64,000 bases of DNA from Microbulbifer agarilyticus S89. GTDB taxonomy: Bacteria; Pseudomonadota; Gammaproteobacteria; Pseudomonadales; Cellvibrionaceae. The stretch covers positions 62,001 to 126,000 of the forward strand of contig NZ_AFPJ01000042.1 of NCBI RefSeq assembly GCF_000220505.1, written 5' to 3'. The notes under the pieces were generated by a model. That model had not been told where the DNA came from. It was given only the letters and a program-made list of their open reading frames with translations, and searched no databases. Made by a program: the position numbers and the translations under genes. Shown piece after piece: positions 51,519 through 63,458 of this stretch (position 1 is the first letter of the stretch; every line of letters starts with the position of its first letter).

Positions 51519-52313
51519 TCAGTAAGCGGAAACGCCTCCATCAACTGCCAGTGCTTGCCCAGTGACATAGGTGAGCGCTGGGGAGCACAGCATCACCATT
51601 GCGTTCACCACCTCTTCCGGATCCCCCAAACGTTTCATCGGGCAACCCGCCGCGAGTACCCCATGTAACTGTTCTACACTGGCACCCGGGGGTGGCGTCA
51701 GCCCCGCCACCATAGGGGTTAACGTGAAGAATGGGCAGATGGCGTTCACCCGCACATTGTGCCGCGCATATTCCACTGCAGCGGTGCGAGTAAGCCCCAC
51801 CACCGAGTGTTTGGCACCAGCATAGGCCGCCGCCTTCGGCGCGCCGCCAAGGCCTGCCATGGAGCTGACATTCAAAATAATGCCGTGTTTCTGTCCGCGC
51901 ATGAGCTTGAGCTGATGCTTCATGCCAAAGAAGACCCCTTTGACATTCACGTTGTGTTGACGATCGAAGGTCTCTTCATCAACTTCTTCAAAATGCACCT
52001 GGGGTGGCGCAATGCCAGCATTGTTCACCGCAATATCCAGCCGCCCAAAGTTCTCCCGCGCCAGCGCGACCATCGCCGCACAGTCCGTCTCTGAGGATAC
52101 ATCGCAGGTAACGGCCTGGACTTCGATACCCTGTGCCGTCAACTTATCGACCACTACATGCAAGCCTTCTTCATTGATATCCCCAAGGACCAAACGGGCA
52201 CCCCGGTGACCAAGCGCCTCCGCCAGTAGCGCGCCAAAGCCACTGGCGGCTCCAGTAATCAACGCTACCTTGCCGGTGAAGTCCAGCAATGGATCTCGCT
52301 GAAAGTCTGCCAT
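51519..52313 (-). CDS. Short-chain dehydrogenase/reductase
   Basis: 264 residues. Classical SDR: nucleotide-binding TGAASGFGALLAEALG, NNAG in VNNAGIAPP, catalytic Ser in NVSSMAGLGG and Y-x-x-x-K in YAGAKHSV. Asp in GDINEEG after beta-2 favours NAD. It starts two bases after the stop of the SDR upstream, so they form an operon divergent from the fadH-like gene. A role in fatty-acid or alcohol oxidation is likely; substrate unknown. Confidence 0.87.
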   Translation of the reverse strand: MADFQRDPLLDFTGKVALITGAASGFGALLAEALGHRGARLVLGDINEEGLHVVVDKLTAQGIEVQAVTCDVSSETDCAAMVALARENFGRLDIAVNNAGIAPPQVHFEEVDEETFDRQHNVNVKGVFFGMKHQLKLMRGQKHGIILNVSSMAGLGGAPKAAAYAGAKHSVVGLTRTAAVEYARHNVRVNAICPFFTLTPMVAGLTPPPGASVEQLHGVLAAGCPMKRLGDPEEVVNAMVMLCSPALTYVTGQALAVDGGVSAY

Positions 52314-52315
52314 GA

Positions 52316-53092
52316 TTACAGTCCTCCACAGGCGGTGAGGCCGCCATCAACAACGACACATTCGCCATTGGTATAACTGCCGGCATCAGAGACCAAGTAC
52401 AAAACCGTACCGGCCATTTCTTCCGGCTCGGCATGTCGGTGCATCGGGATATGCCCAATAGCAGCCTGGTAGATCTCGTCGTGAGAAAACAGGGCGCCGG
52501 CAAATTTGGTTTTGGTGAGCCCGGGCAACAACGCATTTACGCGGATATTGAACTGCGCACACTCCTTGGCGAAAGCCTTGGTCATATTCACCACGGCGGC
52601 CTTGGTGATGGAATAAATACCCTGGCCTACCCCGGGCTGTAACGCGTTGATCGAGGCTGTGTTTACGATGCAACCGCCACCATTTTCTCGCATCAATTTT
52701 CCGGCCTCTACGGACATATAAAAATAACCGCGAATGTTTACATCCACGGTTTTTTCAAAAGCACCAAGATCGGTATCGAGAATATGGCCGAAATAGGGGT
52801 TGGTCGCTGCATTGTTTACGAGAATATCGAGCTTGCCGTATTGCGCGCGGATATGCTGAAACACCTGCTCAATATCTTGCATGTTGCCAATATGGCAGGG
52901 CAGCGCTTCCGCTTTGCCACCGGCGTCATTGATCGCATCAGCCACCGCCTGGCAGCCCTCAATCTTGCGACTGGACACCAGCACCTGGGCTCCCTGCTCC
53001 GCCAGCAGCTTGGCGATCGCCTCACCAATGCCACGACTGGCGCCGGTTACCAGCGCAATCTTTCCCGTTAAGTCAAAGAGGTTGGTCGCCAT
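52316..53092 (-). CDS. Short-chain dehydrogenase/reductase
   Basis: 258 residues from ATG 53092 with GGGAG six bases upstream. TGASRGIGEAIAKLL (cofactor), NNAATNPYFG, Ser in NTASINALQPG and YSITKAAV (Y-x-x-x-K); SSRK after beta-2 favours NADP. The C-terminal PEEMAGTVLYLVSDAGSYTNGECVVVDGG is typical of FabG-like enzymes. First gene of the SDR pair. Confidence 0.88.
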   Translation of the reverse strand: MATNLFDLTGKIALVTGASRGIGEAIAKLLAEQGAQVLVSSRKIEGCQAVADAINDAGGKAEALPCHIGNMQDIEQVFQHIRAQYGKLDILVNNAATNPYFGHILDTDLGAFEKTVDVNIRGYFYMSVEAGKLMRENGGGCIVNTASINALQPGVGQGIYSITKAAVVNMTKAFAKECAQFNIRVNALLPGLTKTKFAGALFSHDEIYQAAIGHIPMHRHAEPEEMAGTVLYLVSDAGSYTNGECVVVDGGLTACGGL

Positions 53093-55494
<2,402 letters not shown>

Positions 55495-55723
55495 CGCCAT
55501 CTAGCGCATGCCTGATAGTTCAAGCTTGGCGGATATAGGCTGATCTGGCGGCAAATCGCTGCCGCAGAACTATACTGAGGCATACGGATTGATCTGCCAG
55601 GGAAGCGCAACATTCCTCTCCGCGTAGCGCCTTTATCCACAAGCGCAGCGACCGCTAAGACACACGCCGGTTATATGGGCTTCCCTGCCGTTAGAATAAC
55701 GAAAGACAGGAAAGGCCCTGCTC

Positions 55724-58700
55724 ATGGCGACGTCCACCCTCTCTGATTTACTCTCTCGCGCACGGCCAAGTGTCGAGCAAGCGCTAGAACATCTGCAACC
55801 GCCCTACACACTGTTCTTTTCGGTGAGCGATGGCAGCAAACGCGCACGAGTCTGCCACGGGCGCGGCAGTGATCTGAATACCCTCTGGCTAAAACTCGCC
55901 GCACAGTCACGCAAGCAGCTTGCCAGTGCAAAAATGGCTGGGCGCTGGTTGCGTATCGACTGGGTAACCGATGCGGAGCCCATGGATTGGCGCACACTTA
56001 AAGAAAAGTTCAAAAACACCAAACGCGGCTATTTCCGGTTCGGACTGGCGCTCGACGCCAACTGGGAGGTTGCCTTTCTGGAACAAGAACTGAATGGCAA
56101 CGCTATGCTGTACGGCGGCAATAAAGTCGCGCACGCTATGGTCAACCATAGTAAATTTCGCACCTATACCGATATACGTTTTGGAAAAAATACGCCGCTG
56201 AATTTCGATGATGATACCCCCGTGACCCGTTTGCACACGGAAGGCCTCTTTGTCGAAAAAAATTCTATCCCGCAGTTTCTCTATGGCCCGGGGCGCAACG
56301 CTGGCCGTAGAATTATCGACGAGCTCGACCAACCCACAGCGGAACATGTAATCGATACCAGCAGTCGCTACCTCGCCTCACAGGTATTGAAAAATGGGCG
56401 CTTCGAATATGGCTGGCACTGCTGCTTCGATCGCCCTATCGGCACCTACAACACACTCCGCCATGCCAGCTCTACCTACGCAATGACCGAGGGGTGGGAG
56501 GTAACCCGCGATGACAAGACCAAACGGGCCATCGACCGAGCACTGAATTGCCTGACGGAAAAGCTCATCAAGAAAGTACGGCTGCCTGGCGGTGAAGACG
56601 CTGCATTCCTTGTAGAAGCCAATGGTGAAATCAAACTCGGCGGAAACGCTGTGTGCCTGCTGGCACTGGTTAAATACATCGAGCTCAGTGAAAACAGTGA
56701 AACGCATGCAAAATACAGCGAGCTAATGGAGCAGCTGGCGCAGGGAATCCGCTTCATGCAGGACCCGGAGTCCGGAAAGTTCGTGCACGTGCTGCAATAT
56801 CCGGACCTTACCGTGAAGGAAAAATTTCGCATCATCTATTACGACGGTGAAGCAGCCTTTGGTCTCATGCGCCTGTACGGGCTAACCAAGGACGAGCGCT
56901 GGCTGAACCTGGTCGAGAAAGCCTTCGAATACTTCCTTGAGAACAACCACTGGGAGGCCCATGATCACTGGCTCAGTTACTGTGTCAATGAATTGACCCT
57001 GTATCGTCCTGAGGCGCGCTATTACCAGTTCGGCATTCAAAATGTGGTCGGACATCTCGACTTTATTATTGAGCGCATCACCACATTCCCGACCCTGCTG
57101 GAGCTGATGATGGCTTCCGAGCGGATGGTCACCCGCCTGCGCCAAGAAAAAGAATTTTCCTATCTACTCAATCAACTCGACCTGAAGAAGTTTTACTTCG
57201 CACTGCATACCCGTGCCATGTACCTGTTGAACGGTTACTTCTGGCCCGAATATGCCATGTTTTTTCAGAACCCTGCAAAAATCGTTGGTAGCTTTTATAT
57301 TCGTCATCATGCATTTCGCGTGCGTATTGACGATGTGGAACACTACCTTTCGGGATTTGTTGCGTTTAGGAAATATCTTCTCGGCGGTGGTTGCCCACAG
57401 CAATTTTCACCCATGCCGCAGGCGCGACAACTTGCTCGCTCCGAAGAAGCCCCCCTACCCATACTGGCCTGGGCAGGAGATGTAAACCTTGCCCGCAGAC
57501 AGCACTACCGTACAGAGGAGCTTGGCGAAGAGGAGGTCATCGGGCGTATCCCGGCACTTTCCAACGCCGACTTGAGTGTGGTCAATCTAGAATGTGTCGT
57601 TGCCACCACTGGCGAACAGGGCATCTACAAGGGAGAGAAAGCCCCATACTACTACCGCGCACGGCCCGAAATGCTGAAGCTATTGCGCAGGGCCAACATC
57701 GATGCTGTCACCACTGCCAATAACCACAGTGGTGACTATGGTGTTCAGGCTTTATTGGAACAGGGATTCTGGCTCGACAGCCAGAGGATCGGTCACACCG
57801 GCACGGGAGTGAATCTCGACGCGGCATTGACTCCTGTCATACTTCCCCTAAACGATTTCAATGTAGCCCTATTTTCCCTGGATGCCACGCAAAAATCCTT
57901 TGGCGCGGGGCCGAAACAACCAGGCGGCGCCTTCCTGCCACTCGACAATCCCACCGCCTGGTTGCGCTTACTCGAGCCACGTATTCTGCGCGCACGCCAA
58001 CATGCCCAGGTGGTTCTGGTAGCCGTACACTGGGGAAAGAACCTGGAACACGAACCCGGCGCGGACGAAATTTCGGTCGGCCATCACATCATTGATGCGG
58101 GTGCTGATGGCATCCTCGGTACCAGTGCGCATATTCTTCAGGGTATCGAGGTCTATAAAGATCGCCCGATTATTCATGACGCAGGTGACCTGCTCTTTGA
58201 TGCGGTCCGCCGATCATTGAAAGATAGTGGTGTCTTCCAATTATCATTGAGCCAAAGAGGGGTGGAAAAGATACGCTTCGTTCCGGTCGGCTCAGGATTC
58301 GGCTTAAGTCACCAGCGGACGGGGAAAGAGGCAATCGCGGCAACCCAGCGATTCGCAGGCCTGTGTGAAAAGATGGGTACTTTACTGCAACCCCTGGAAG
58401 ATGGCTCCGGCGAGATTACCCTTGCCCCACCACAAAGGACCTGTCCATCTCTGCCAGCGGCACGCAAAGCAACAGCCGTTTCCACCGCGATAAAGCCAAC
58501 AGAAATTCCCATTTCGCCACTTTGGGTCGCCAGAGATGTACCGCGCGATGCCAGCATTCCACCAATGGACCTGGGGCCATTGCAGCTTGTCGGCCTACGT
58601 TATAGCCCTCACAAAATCGAACGTAGACAACTTCTCTATGTGGAGTCGTTCTGGAGGCTTAATCCCTCAAGAACCGACCAACTCACAGAGAATATTCGTC

Positions 58701-60568
58701 TCGACATTCGCGCCGTGCCCATCCAACCGACCGATATGCCCTGCTGGGGAAAGTCCATGGATCACGATCCCTGTGACTGGATGTTGCCTACCAGACTGTG
58801 GAAACCCGGCGTCATCTACCGCGACTACTATGGCTTGCGCCCACCTGCGCCCAAACACCTCAGCAATAGCGACCTGCGTCTCGAAATCGGCCTGATCGGC
58901 GCAAACACCCACATCCGCCCGATACCGGTACACGACACCCTCATTCAGCTGAACCTCGCCCAGAAGACAGTTGCCCGGAAGAAAAAAGAAACTGCATCCA
59001 TCGACGGCCGCTCGCCGCCGCAGTACCGCACAACCTTCCCCGCATGCGTCTACCGCGAATCCCCGGGGCAAACGTGGAATGCGCAGCAACTAACCGAGCT
59101 CACCGGAGGCGAATGGCTGGTACCACCGCCTCCAGGCTGGTATGTACGGAGCGTCGTCTCCGGTCAAAGCTTCATCGAGCAATCCTTGAATCCCGTACTA
59201 TTCGTCGCGCACAAATACAGTGACCGAGCCTACCATGAGCGCACAGCCAAAGCGCAGTACAAAAAATGGGACCTGCACGACAAGCTCGCAGCTATCGTAC
59301 ACGCTGCGGGACAAGATATGGGGGGGGTAATCGTAGCACGACCGGTCCACGGACTACCGGAGAAGCTTCCTGTTCTCCGCGTGGATGACCCTATCCAGGC
59401 ACTTATTGAGCTCGGGCTCGCCGCTCGAAATCGATTCCGCGGCGATGTAGTCGCCATAACCGGCACCGCGGGAAAGTCCTCGACCGTGCATATGCTCGCA
59501 AACATGCTCGGCACAAGGGAGACCGTCTTGTCGAGCCTGGGTAACTACAATTCGAGAGTTGGCACACCCAGTATGCTCGCGAGTCTGAGTGGCGACCAAC
59601 AGGTTGCTATTCTGGAGATCGCACAAAGTGCTCTGTGGATGCGTTCGGGGCCAATTACGCGACGCGTGCGCCCAACCATCGCGCTAATAACTGGAATCGG
59701 CATATCGCAGACAACGAAACGGGTTAAGACAACCGAAGACACGGCTCGCTGGAAATCACGTATTTTTGACGGCCTAATCGGTAGAGCCGTGGCGATCGTC
59801 AATGAGCAGCTACTGCACTTCGATTATGTACTGGCCAAAGCCAAGCAGCATGCGAAACGTATAATTGTATTCGGCACAAGCGAGAACGCCGAAGTGCAAA
59901 TTACCAATATCCAGGCGGAGGGCCGCGGTAGTAAAGTCACGGTAAGAATAGCGGGGGCTGAACGCACACTTCATGTTCCAGCACCAAGTGTGGGAATGGT
60001 TCACAACGCTGTCGCTGCGATGTGCGTTGCCTATGCACTGGGACGCCCCCTGGATGAGGCTGCAGAGTCCCTTAAGCACTTGCAACTAGACGACGGTCAC
60101 TTGACCCACATTGACCTGAACTTAGGTAGCGGAACCGCACAACTCATCGACGATAGCTGGAACGCTACGGTGAGTTCAATGCTAAATGCGTTTTCTGTAT
60201 TGGCCGCATCAGCGGTGTCGGCGGGTGGACGTAAGATAGCGGCACTGGGTCGTATTGTCGATCTTGGTGATCACGCGGAACAACTGCATCAGAGTCTGGC
60301 GCAACCTCTTATCGAGAGTGGCATCGATCTTCTGATAACCCATGGAGCAGAGATGCAATTTTTGCGTGATGTCATGCCAACAGAACTACTGGGGCCCCAC
60401 TTTTCTAGCGCAAATGAGATTTCCAGTTTCTTAGCAGGTACTATTCAGCCGAAAGATCTGATTCTAATTAAGGGGTCTAGAAGAGACTCAGACTTTGGAA
60501 ACGTTACAACCCTGCTTAAAGAAGCCATCAAAATACAAGAAACAATAAAGGTCGACTCCAATGCATAG
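55724..60568 (+). CDS. Giant fusion: helical (glycosidase-like) domain, CapA-type domain, Mur-ligase domain
   Basis: 1614 residues. About 1-565: mostly helical, with repeated Trp/Tyr-rich helices (CFDRPIGTYNTLRHASSTYAM, GEAAFGLMRLYGLTKDERW), like an alpha/alpha toroid. About 578-870: CapA poly-gamma-glutamate domain with WAGDVNLARR, VNLECVV, TANNHSGDYG, VAVHWGKN and IHDAGDLLFD metal-binding segments. About 935-1080: beta-rich part. About 1090-1614: Mur-ligase, with N-domain, P-loop AITGTAGKSSTVHML, central LEIAQSALWM and LITGIG, and C-domain IDDSWNATVSSMLNAF. Mur ligases join an amino acid to a carboxylate through an acyl phosphate. No signal peptide. I know no characterised protein with this order. 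Faces the ATP-grasp operon. Confidence 0.85.
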   Translation: MATSTLSDLLSRARPSVEQALEHLQPPYTLFFSVSDGSKRARVCHGRGSDLNTLWLKLAAQSRKQLASAKMAGRWLRIDWVTDAEPMDWRTLKEKFKNTKRGYFRFGLALDANWEVAFLEQELNGNAMLYGGNKVAHAMVNHSKFRTYTDIRFGKNTPLNFDDDTPVTRLHTEGLFVEKNSIPQFLYGPGRNAGRRIIDELDQPTAEHVIDTSSRYLASQVLKNGRFEYGWHCCFDRPIGTYNTLRHASSTYAMTEGWEVTRDDKTKRAIDRALNCLTEKLIKKVRLPGGEDAAFLVEANGEIKLGGNAVCLLALVKYIELSENSETHAKYSELMEQLAQGIRFMQDPESGKFVHVLQYPDLTVKEKFRIIYYDGEAAFGLMRLYGLTKDERWLNLVEKAFEYFLENNHWEAHDHWLSYCVNELTLYRPEARYYQFGIQNVVGHLDFIIERITTFPTLLELMMASERMVTRLRQEKEFSYLLNQLDLKKFYFALHTRAMYLLNGYFWPEYAMFFQNPAKIVGSFYIRHHAFRVRIDDVEHYLSGFVAFRKYLLGGGCPQQFSPMPQARQLARSEEAPLPILAWAGDVNLARRQHYRTEELGEEEVIGRIPALSNADLSVVNLECVVATTGEQGIYKGEKAPYYYRARPEMLKLLRRANIDAVTTANNHSGDYGVQALLEQGFWLDSQRIGHTGTGVNLDAALTPVILPLNDFNVALFSLDATQKSFGAGPKQPGGAFLPLDNPTAWLRLLEPRILRARQHAQVVLVAVHWGKNLEHEPGADEISVGHHIIDAGADGILGTSAHILQGIEVYKDRPIIHDAGDLLFDAVRRSLKDSGVFQLSLSQRGVEKIRFVPVGSGFGLSHQRTGKEAIAATQRFAGLCEKMGTLLQPLEDGSGEITLAPPQRTCPSLPAARKATAVSTAIKPTEIPISPLWVARDVPRDASIPPMDLGPLQLVGLRYSPHKIERRQLLYVESFWRLNPSRTDQLTENIRLDIRAVPIQPTDMPCWGKSMDHDPCDWMLPTRLWKPGVIYRDYYGLRPPAPKHLSNSDLRLEIGLIGANTHIRPIPVHDTLIQLNLAQKTVARKKKETASIDGRSPPQYRTTFPACVYRESPGQTWNAQQLTELTGGEWLVPPPPGWYVRSVVSGQSFIEQSLNPVLFVAHKYSDRAYHERTAKAQYKKWDLHDKLAAIVHAAGQDMGGVIVARPVHGLPEKLPVLRVDDPIQALIELGLAARNRFRGDVVAITGTAGKSSTVHMLANMLGTRETVLSSLGNYNSRVGTPSMLASLSGDQQVAILEIAQSALWMRSGPITRRVRPTIALITGIGISQTTKRVKTTEDTARWKSRIFDGLIGRAVAIVNEQLLHFDYVLAKAKQHAKRIIVFGTSENAEVQITNIQAEGRGSKVTVRIAGAERTLHVPAPSVGMVHNAVAAMCVAYALGRPLDEAAESLKHLQLDDGHLTHIDLNLGSGTAQLIDDSWNATVSSMLNAFSVLAASAVSAGGRKIAALGRIVDLGDHAEQLHQSLAQPLIESGIDLLITHGAEMQFLRDVMPTELLGPHFSSANEISSFLAGTIQPKDLILIKGSRRDSDFGNVTTLLKEAIKIQETIKVDSNA

Positions 60569-60619
60569 GAGTACCACAGGAAATTCTCGTCGGATGATAG
60601 TTTATTTCGTGGGTTTTTA

Positions 60620-61315
60620 TTAATTGATATCTGAGGTGCGTTTTCTCACTGCGGAATCTCCACAACCCGCTAGAGACCGCATGCTTTGCGCTCGTCGCTG
60701 TACAGCCCGAGTCTCAATCTTCACATTGAATGCGACACAAATCCTAAGAGAATCATCTTCCACCGGGTTTACATAATGCAGTAACCAATGTGGAAACACT
60801 ACCAGCCTGCCTGCGCGGGGAATGACCCGCACACGGCTTCCGAAACTGCTATTCGGCAATTCACCCTGTATGCACAGCATGCGAGGATCCAAAAACTCGA
60901 TATTGCCACTGCTGACACTTTTCTCCTTCACCAAATCGGATTTCACATAATAAACCCCAGACCACGTACAGGATTCATGATTGTGTATCTTTCGATAGCT
61001 GTCTCCGCGAGAAACGTTCGCCCATGCATGCGCGAGCATATCCTCGGCACGCGGCGTAAATTGTTGTCGGGTAGCTTTTAGGGATATTTCTCTAACCGCA
61101 TCCACGAGCCAACCTTTCATCGTGGCTATTTCGTTGTGCGGCCAATCAAAGAAGTCTTTCTGCGAGTCCCAACTCCCTATATTTGAGCGCTTTTTCCCGG
61201 GTATCGTTGCCTCAGCATCAAGGATAATTTTCTCCAGACGCCTGTTTACATCGACAGACTCCGCGATATCACGCACCAAAATGGGTGTACTGAACGCCGA
61301 TCTAACTGTATCCAT
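60620..61315 (-). CDS. Putative 2OG-Fe(II) oxygenase (TIGR02466-like)
   Basis: 231 residues. TIGR02466-type pattern: SYRKIHNHESCTWSGVYYV with H111 and H113 as candidate iron ligands, GNIEFLDPR, FPHWLLHYVNPVEDDSLR with H180 and R191 (2OG carboxylate). Such proteins are predicted to hydroxylate unknown targets. It is the last gene of the operon with the ATP-grasp and transglutaminase genes, 37 bases after the ATP-grasp stop, so it may hydroxylate an amino acid or peptide of the proposed polymer. GAGGCGGGTAACC precedes the ATG. Confidence 0.75.
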   Translation of the reverse strand: MDTVRSAFSTPILVRDIAESVDVNRRLEKIILDAEATIPGKKRSNIGSWDSQKDFFDWPHNEIATMKGWLVDAVREISLKATRQQFTPRAEDMLAHAWANVSRGDSYRKIHNHESCTWSGVYYVKSDLVKEKSVSSGNIEFLDPRMLCIQGELPNSSFGSRVRVIPRAGRLVVFPHWLLHYVNPVEDDSLRICVAFNVKIETRAVQRRAQSMRSLAGCGDSAVRKRTSDIN

Positions 61316-61352
61316 GGTTACCCGCCTCTACATAAGAATTATTCCCTGGACC

Positions 61353-63458
61353 CTAACCAATAACGGAAAATTGCGATCTTCCCGAATGCGCCAGTGGGGA
61401 GCGGTCGATCGCGTCTACTCGAGCGTCCTTAGGTCCATGATGGCACAAGGTATACATTCGCTGGATGGCTACTGGTGATCCCTCGAGTACGGCCTCCAGA
61501 ACATCTTCGCCGTTTTCCCGCCGGTTTCTGACCCAGCCGCGAATAGAATGCAAGATTGCTATCCACTTTAGCCAGCGTCGAAAACCGACGCCCTGGACCT
61601 GACCGCGAATAACAAAGCGCTCGCATTGTTTTGGAACTGTGGACCGATCCAGATCATTAAATATATGCGAGACAAGAGCCGTCGCCACATCACGGCCGGG
61701 CCCAGACGATGGAAAATGATGCGACGATAGATGCGGATTACAAACCGCGTCCATAACTCGCCAGGGCTGGCTATCGAGATCACTGCTGATGTCTTCGGTA
61801 CAAAAATCAATCCCGACCAAAGGAGGATAAAAAATGGCCGGCAGCGTCCGCTGCAAGACGCCCTCGATACTTTGATGAACCTGATCGCCAACCTCCCGGA
61901 GAGCAACGTCAGTGCGGCCCGCTTGCGCCTGAAGATGCAAAACGGATACCAGTCGCCCGCCGACAACCAATAAGCGAAATTGATTCAGCTTCGTCTCATC
62001 CTTAATGAATTCTTCCAGGTTCGTTGGCAATATCGACTTCATCCAGTCGCCATTGCGAGTGATTTTTCGTGAAATCAAGCGTAACCTGTCCGGCATACCA
62101 TGGTGGAATAGGCAGCTGCTGTGCTCTCCGGTTAACCGGTAGAGTCCGTCTGCAAGCTGCTCCACCTGCAGATTGAGTTTGTATGCGGCCTGTTTCACCA
62201 GAGCAGCCTGGCGAGCATTGCCTTTTCCAAACACTCTGCTAAATCGAGTGTCCCTATAAGGCTCTGCAAGCGAGACCGTCGCATTCTCGGTTGATACTAA
62301 GGCGGGCTTAATATCCTCGGAAAACATGTGCGATATCACTTTCTCCGGCACATTCACAGGCCGCCCGTAACTCGGGAATACCGCGTCGCTTATCCCCGGG
62401 TTCGAATTTACCTCAATGATATATGCCCGCGGCATCCCATTGTGCCAATGATCTGGCGAGACATAGATGAGATCTACTCCAACCTGAACCAGGCCCGGAA
62501 AGCAGTTTGCGGCACGCTCAGCAATTTCGACGGCCTCACGATCCAAGTAATCAAGTATTTGCACGGTTTCGCCACCAGCCGACGCATTGGCAACACTGGT
62601 GAGCTGGACGGACTCATCAGGCTCCGGCACATAGTCGAGCGTAAGCCCATGGCGCTCCAAAAGATCGAAACGCCGTATTGGATCGATCCTCAGGCTAGGA
62701 TTACGTCTTCTGACCGTATTCTTCTGAGCAACCAGTTCCCTGACTGTCGATTTGCCATCGCCCATAACACAGGCCGGCACCCTCACATAGGCGGCTTCTG
62801 CCCTCCCGCCGATCACAATAATGCGCACATCGTCGCCAAAAATATGTTGCTCTACGAGCACCTCTCGACTTTCGCTTTTCGCAAATTCCCAGGCCTTGAA
62901 GAACTCCTCTTCTGTGGAAATTTGGCTAGTGACGCCATGGCCAGCAGATCCATCGGTGGGCTTCACAGTGACAACTGTGTCCGATTCCGTGAAGAATGCC
63001 AGTGCCGCGTCATAGTCACGAAACACACTTCCTGAGGGAACTGGCACGCCATGCGCGGCCATCATACTCTTCGCGATCTGCTTCTTGCGCACACAGTAGG
63101 CATACACAGAAGAGTTTTCTGGCGAATTTTGCCGGAACACGACCCGTCGTGATTCATTGAAAACTTCAAAAATTAGGTTTCTGTGATAGCGCACATCCAG
63201 ATCAAGGTTGGCTGCCGCATTACACAAAAGCTGAATGCCGACATCATCCTGACTTTGTAGGAATTTCGAGGCTGAGAAATCGTTTGGGCCAGAGTTCTGA
63301 ATGACATCGTCAATGGGCAGGGGCGGCTGGCCCTGCCCACATGGGCCGTTATCAGGATCACCACGCCCCTCCAAGTTTTCTTGATCGTCGATACCAACGT
63401 CTACCTGGCAGGCATCCTCACTGATAACTGTGTCCGAGCTGTCATTGCCGTCGTGCAT
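61353..63458 (-). CDS. ATP-grasp ligase (cyanophycin-synthetase-like) fused to acylphosphatase
   Basis: 701 residues. After an acidic N terminus, an ATP-grasp domain (about 85-380) resembles cyanophycin synthetase and GshF: CVRKKQIAKSMMAAHGVPVP, VTVKPTDGSAGHGV, LVEQHIFGDDVRIIVIGGRAEAAYVRVP, DGKSTVRELV, IIEVNSNPGISD. A second, weaker ATP-grasp-like half (about 395-600) has VVGGRLVSVLHL and WRVMDAVCNPHLSSH, with the usual E..N changed. Residues 612-700 are a complete acylphosphatase: GQVQGVGFRRW with catalytic R627 and GWVRN with N645. Start overlaps the transglutaminase stop (TAATG). Acyl phosphates are the intermediates of both ATP-grasp and Mur ligases, so the fused hydrolase is suggestive. 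Confidence 0.85.
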   Translation of the reverse strand: MHDGNDSSDTVISEDACQVDVGIDDQENLEGRGDPDNGPCGQGQPPLPIDDVIQNSGPNDFSASKFLQSQDDVGIQLLCNAAANLDLDVRYHRNLIFEVFNESRRVVFRQNSPENSSVYAYCVRKKQIAKSMMAAHGVPVPSGSVFRDYDAALAFFTESDTVVTVKPTDGSAGHGVTSQISTEEEFFKAWEFAKSESREVLVEQHIFGDDVRIIVIGGRAEAAYVRVPACVMGDGKSTVRELVAQKNTVRRRNPSLRIDPIRRFDLLERHGLTLDYVPEPDESVQLTSVANASAGGETVQILDYLDREAVEIAERAANCFPGLVQVGVDLIYVSPDHWHNGMPRAYIIEVNSNPGISDAVFPSYGRPVNVPEKVISHMFSEDIKPALVSTENATVSLAEPYRDTRFSRVFGKGNARQAALVKQAAYKLNLQVEQLADGLYRLTGEHSSCLFHHGMPDRLRLISRKITRNGDWMKSILPTNLEEFIKDETKLNQFRLLVVGGRLVSVLHLQAQAGRTDVALREVGDQVHQSIEGVLQRTLPAIFYPPLVGIDFCTEDISSDLDSQPWRVMDAVCNPHLSSHHFPSSGPGRDVATALVSHIFNDLDRSTVPKQCERFVIRGQVQGVGFRRWLKWIAILHSIRGWVRNRRENGEDVLEAVLEGSPVAIQRMYTLCHHGPKDARVDAIDRSPLAHSGRSQFSVIG

